Source of the DNA: Burkholderia sp. FERM BP-3421
GTDB taxonomy: Bacteria > Pseudomonadota > Gammaproteobacteria > Burkholderiales > Burkholderiaceae
Reading direction: 5' to 3'
Assembly (NCBI RefSeq): GCF_028657905.1
Contig: NZ_CP117780.1
Coordinates: 62,001 to 126,000, forward strand
DNA: 64,000 nt
In this document: piece after piece, positions 61,607 to 64,000 of the stretch
Position numbering within the stretch: the stretch's first letter is position 1
How the letters are laid out: each line of letters begins with the position of its first letter
Translations under genes and position numbers: made by a program
Notes under the pieces: generated by a model
What the model was told of the DNA's origin: nothing
The model's input: only the letters and a program-made list of their open reading frames with translations
The model's database searches: none

Positions 61607-64000
61607 TCAGTCGTCCTGTTTCGTCAAGGCGTGCAACACGCCTTCCATGTCCAGTTCCCCGGCCCTCAGTCGAGCCAGCAGCGTCTGGTAGTCGTTCCAC
61701 GCCGGGCTGCCCGGGTGCGGCGCGCGCTCCGATCGCGCCGCAGGTTCTCTCCGGGCCTGCGCCACATCGTCATCGCGCAGGATGTATTGCCGCCTCCAGT
61801 CGAGCGTGATCGCATCGGCCGCGTGCCGGCCGGCGTTGCGGTAATCGTTGTCATCGATCTCGCCGCGCGCGAGCAAGTCGCGCAACGTCGCATCGCCGAG
61901 CCCGGCGAGCAGACGGTAGCGGACCACGTCGAGCGCCGCGTCTGCTTTGCCACTCGTCAGGTTGCGGCGGTTCAGCGCCTGCAGGCGCGCGGGCGCGTCG
62001 GGATCCGAATGCTCGCCGCGCAGCCGGTAGATCGGCGGGAACGGAGGCAGATTCAAAAGCTGCCAGAACGCCCGGAATTCGCGCGCCGGATCGGGCAGCA
62101 AGCCGAGCCGCAGCCCAAACACCACGTTGGCGATCGGTCCGTTGATCGCGGCGTGGCGCGGGTCGAGGCGGTAGTCGAGTTCGCTGGCGGCCAGTTCCGA
62201 ACGGCCCGACATCACGCGCGCATACCAACGCGCCACCATTTCTGGAAAGAAGAACGTGCCGGAATACGCGACCGGCAGCGGGCACGATGTCGAGACGAGA
62301 CTCGGTCGTTCGCGGTGGAAGATCCCCATCGCGAAGTCGGCGCGCATTGATACACCCGGCAGGTAATCGAACCGTTCGTCGATCTGGTAGCCGGTGCAGA
62401 ACACGACGGCGTCGACCTCGATGCGGCGCCCGCTCCGGAACCGGCAGCCGTGCGTGTCGAACGCCTCGATCTCGTCGATCACCGCCTCGACACGACCGCT
62501 CGCGACGAGCGCAACGATGCCGTCGTTGATCTGCACGACCGGCTGCCGACGGAAGTCGTCGGCGTCGGGCAGCAGGCCGCTTTCCTGGTACCGTCGGAAA
62601 TACTCGGGCATCGAATGGCGCACGCGCTCCATGATCTGAGCCGGATCGACGTTGGCGAGCAGGTTCGCAGGCGACTGGAAATCGTTCGGCACGAAACCCG
62701 TCATGCGCGGCATGATGAATTTCGGCCGGCGCATGACCCAGAACACCTGGCTCGCGCTCTGCGTGGCCTCCTCGGCGATGTCCATGCCGCTGATCCCGTT
62801 GCCGACGACGAGCACGCGCTTACCCTTAAGGCAAGCCTCGTCGACATATTCGGCCGAATGCAGGATCGTGCCGCGGAATGTATCGAGGCCGGCGAACTCA
62901 GGGCGCCACGGCTTCCAGTAGAGCCCCTGGCACAGCGCAACGCCGTCGTAGACATCGGTCCGCGATGCGCCGTCGCACACCGTGGTGACGTGCCATTGAT
63001 CTCCGTGCGGTTCGATCCGGCTGACCTCGGTGCGATAACGGATACGCGCCGTTACACCGAAGCGCTCGGCGTAATCGCGTAGATAGCGATGAATGTCGGC
63101 GACGCCGTGGAAGTGCGCGTCGATCGGCGCTCCATCGAAATCGGAGAACGCGCTCGTGTACTTCGACGTCTGAAAGCGCGTCTTGCGGTAGGCTCCCGCG
63201 CGCTTGTTCTCGGCACGCAACAGCCAGACGCCACCGAGATCGGCCTGCCTTTCGAATACGTCCGGCCGATGTCCCTCCTCGAGCAGCGATTTCGCCATCA
63301 CCAGCCCCGCGGGACCAGCGCCGACCACGGCGATTCGCTTGCCCGAGCCGCGTGCGATCGATGTCGCCTGCGATTCTGATGCGGCCGGGCGCGGCGCGCC
63401 GGCCGCAAGCGGTGCGCCGCCGACCCAGTAACGCGACGTCACGAACACGTAGCCCGGCAACGCGATCCGGCGTGGCGACAGTCCATCGAATGCGCGCGTC
63501 TCGCCACCCGCCTCGCCACCCACGACCCAGAGCGCCGCCGCCGCGCGCGGATCGCCGTCGGCCAGCGCCTGAGCGACGCGCGCCGAGTGTTCGGCCGAGT
63601 GAGATGTCGGCGCCGTGCCGTCGTGGACGCCTGCCTGATCATCGGGGCCGCTCGCGAGCCAGCCATCCAGCCGCTCGATCAGGCCGTCAAGCGACGACGC
63701 GACAATCGCGAGACGATGCCGGAATGTGGCGCGCCCGGTATGAAGCGTGTAGGCAACGTCGATCAGGCGGGGAGCCGAACCGGCGGCGTCTTGCGCCGCA
63801 AGCGCGTCGCGCAGTCGCTTCGCGGCGGCCCGTAGCGACTCGGGCCGCCGGGCCGACAAGACGACGAGATGCTCGCGTGCGGATTGGTCGCCGATCGCAG
63901 GCGGCGCAACCGCATGCGCTTCTTCGACGACCAGGTGGGCGTTGGTCCCGCTGAAGCCGAACGAGCTGACGCAAGCCATCCGGGGTTCCCCGTCGGCTGC
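61607..64000 (-). CDS. Trans-AT PKS C-terminus: KS end plus embedded flavin monooxygenase (5' part beyond the right edge)
   Basis: The frame is open to base 64000, so the gene starts outside the window. The first visible residues (SSFGFSGTNAH) are the end of a KS, followed by the usual post-KS linker. At about 63.3 kb an FMO domain starts: GAGPAG for FAD, QTSKYTSAFSDFD, GNGISG for NADPH, and CTGYQIDERF. It occupies about 500 residues. The protein ends with a short helical docking-type tail (YQTLLARLRAGELDMEGVL) before a stop that is one base from the next PKS ATG. Embedded monooxygenases in oocydin-, toblerol- and lobatamide-type systems insert oxygen into the chain (Baeyer-Villiger) or hydroxylate it. 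Which applies here is not visible. Confidence 0.9.
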   Translation of the reverse strand, partial: AADGEPRMACVSSFGFSGTNAHLVVEEAHAVAPPAIGDQSAREHLVVLSARRPESLRAAAKRLRDALAAQDAAGSAPRLIDVAYTLHTGRATFRHRLAIVASSLDGLIERLDGWLASGPDDQAGVHDGTAPTSHSAEHSARVAQALADGDPRAAAALWVVGGEAGGETRAFDGLSPRRIALPGYVFVTSRYWVGGAPLAAGAPRPAASESQATSIARGSGKRIAVVGAGPAGLVMAKSLLEEGHRPDVFERQADLGGVWLLRAENKRAGAYRKTRFQTSKYTSAFSDFDGAPIDAHFHGVADIHRYLRDYAERFGVTARIRYRTEVSRIEPHGDQWHVTTVCDGASRTDVYDGVALCQGLYWKPWRPEFAGLDTFRGTILHSAEYVDEACLKGKRVLVVGNGISGMDIAEEATQSASQVFWVMRRPKFIMPRMTGFVPNDFQSPANLLANVDPAQIMERVRHSMPEYFRRYQESGLLPDADDFRRQPVVQINDGIVALVASGRVEAVIDEIEAFDTHGCRFRSGRRIEVDAVVFCTGYQIDERFDYLPGVSMRADFAMGIFHRERPSLVSTSCPLPVAYSGTFFFPEMVARWYARVMSGRSELAASELDYRLDPRHAAINGPIANVVFGLRLGLLPDPAREFRAFWQLLNLPPFPPIYRLRGEHSDPDAPARLQALNRRNLTSGKADAALDVVRYRLLAGLGDATLRDLLARGEIDDNDYRNAGRHAADAITLDWRRQYILRDDDVAQARREPAARSERAPHPGSPAWNDYQTLLARLRAGELDMEGVLHALTKQDD

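Overview
This 64-kb window has the high GC, codon use and gene families of a Burkholderia-type betaproteobacterium (Burkholderia sensu lato). Several AT-richer stretches look acquired. The left and middle parts are accessory genome with many broken genes and insertion-sequence scars. The right 20 kb is one end of a trans-AT polyketide synthase (PKS) cluster. No rRNA, tRNA or CRISPR array was recognised.

Region 1 (1-2.1 kb): an edge-truncated secreted lipoprotein with a lamin-tail-like domain, then an IS5-type transposase remnant. Region 2 (2.4-12.7 kb): a compact gene set dominated by a 2-deoxy-scyllo-inosose synthase-like cyclase and a scyllo-inosose-type aminotransferase. With them are a radical SAM/SPASM protein, a GT4 glycosyltransferase, a PIG-L deacetylase, a methyltransferase, a GT2 gene broken by a 19-bp tandem duplication, two GT9 (heptosyltransferase-like) proteins and a UDP-GlcNAc 2-epimerase homologue. 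Together they read as an aminocyclitol glycoside (2-deoxystreptamine-like) pathway, or an aminocyclitol-decorated surface glycan.

Region 3 (13.6-21.4 kb): a ricin-lectin secreted protein, ISNCY remnants, a two-gene ATPase + Toprim-like defence pair, an IS3 element with a duplicated end, a fossil of an NRPS adenylation domain, and a toxin fragment with an Imm52-like immunity gene. Region 4 (21.4-27.9 kb): a chaperone-usher fimbrial operon (pilin, chaperone, usher with two frameshifts, two tip-type subunits whose 3' halves are almost identical).

Region 5 (28.8-39.5 kb): H-NS-like remnants, phage-integrase fragments, a FkbM-type methyltransferase and a 1670-residue protein that joins a MACPF pore-former signature, a long helical region and a TULIP/P47-like C-terminus. 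An intact IS481 element follows it. Region 6 (39.5-43.1 kb): HU, a membrane diguanylate cyclase, a truncated nucleotidyltransferase, a GNAT protein and two IS3 remnants.

Region 7 (43.1-64 kb, all minus strand): a cytochrome P450, a lipocalin-like protein and a TauD-type oxygenase (all AT-richer). These are followed by a trans-acyltransferase, a beta-branching cassette (decarboxylating KS, ACP, ECH1, HMG-CoA-synthase-like), a second trans-acyltransferase, a terminal PKS (KR-ACP-ACP-KS-DH-DH/PS-ACP-KS-TE) and the 3' end of a PKS ending KS-flavin monooxygenase. Both complete KS domains lack one catalytic histidine, and the second DH-like domain looks like a pyran synthase. The product should therefore be a beta-branched polyketide with a cyclic ether and an oxidative (Baeyer-Villiger-type) step, released by the thioesterase.
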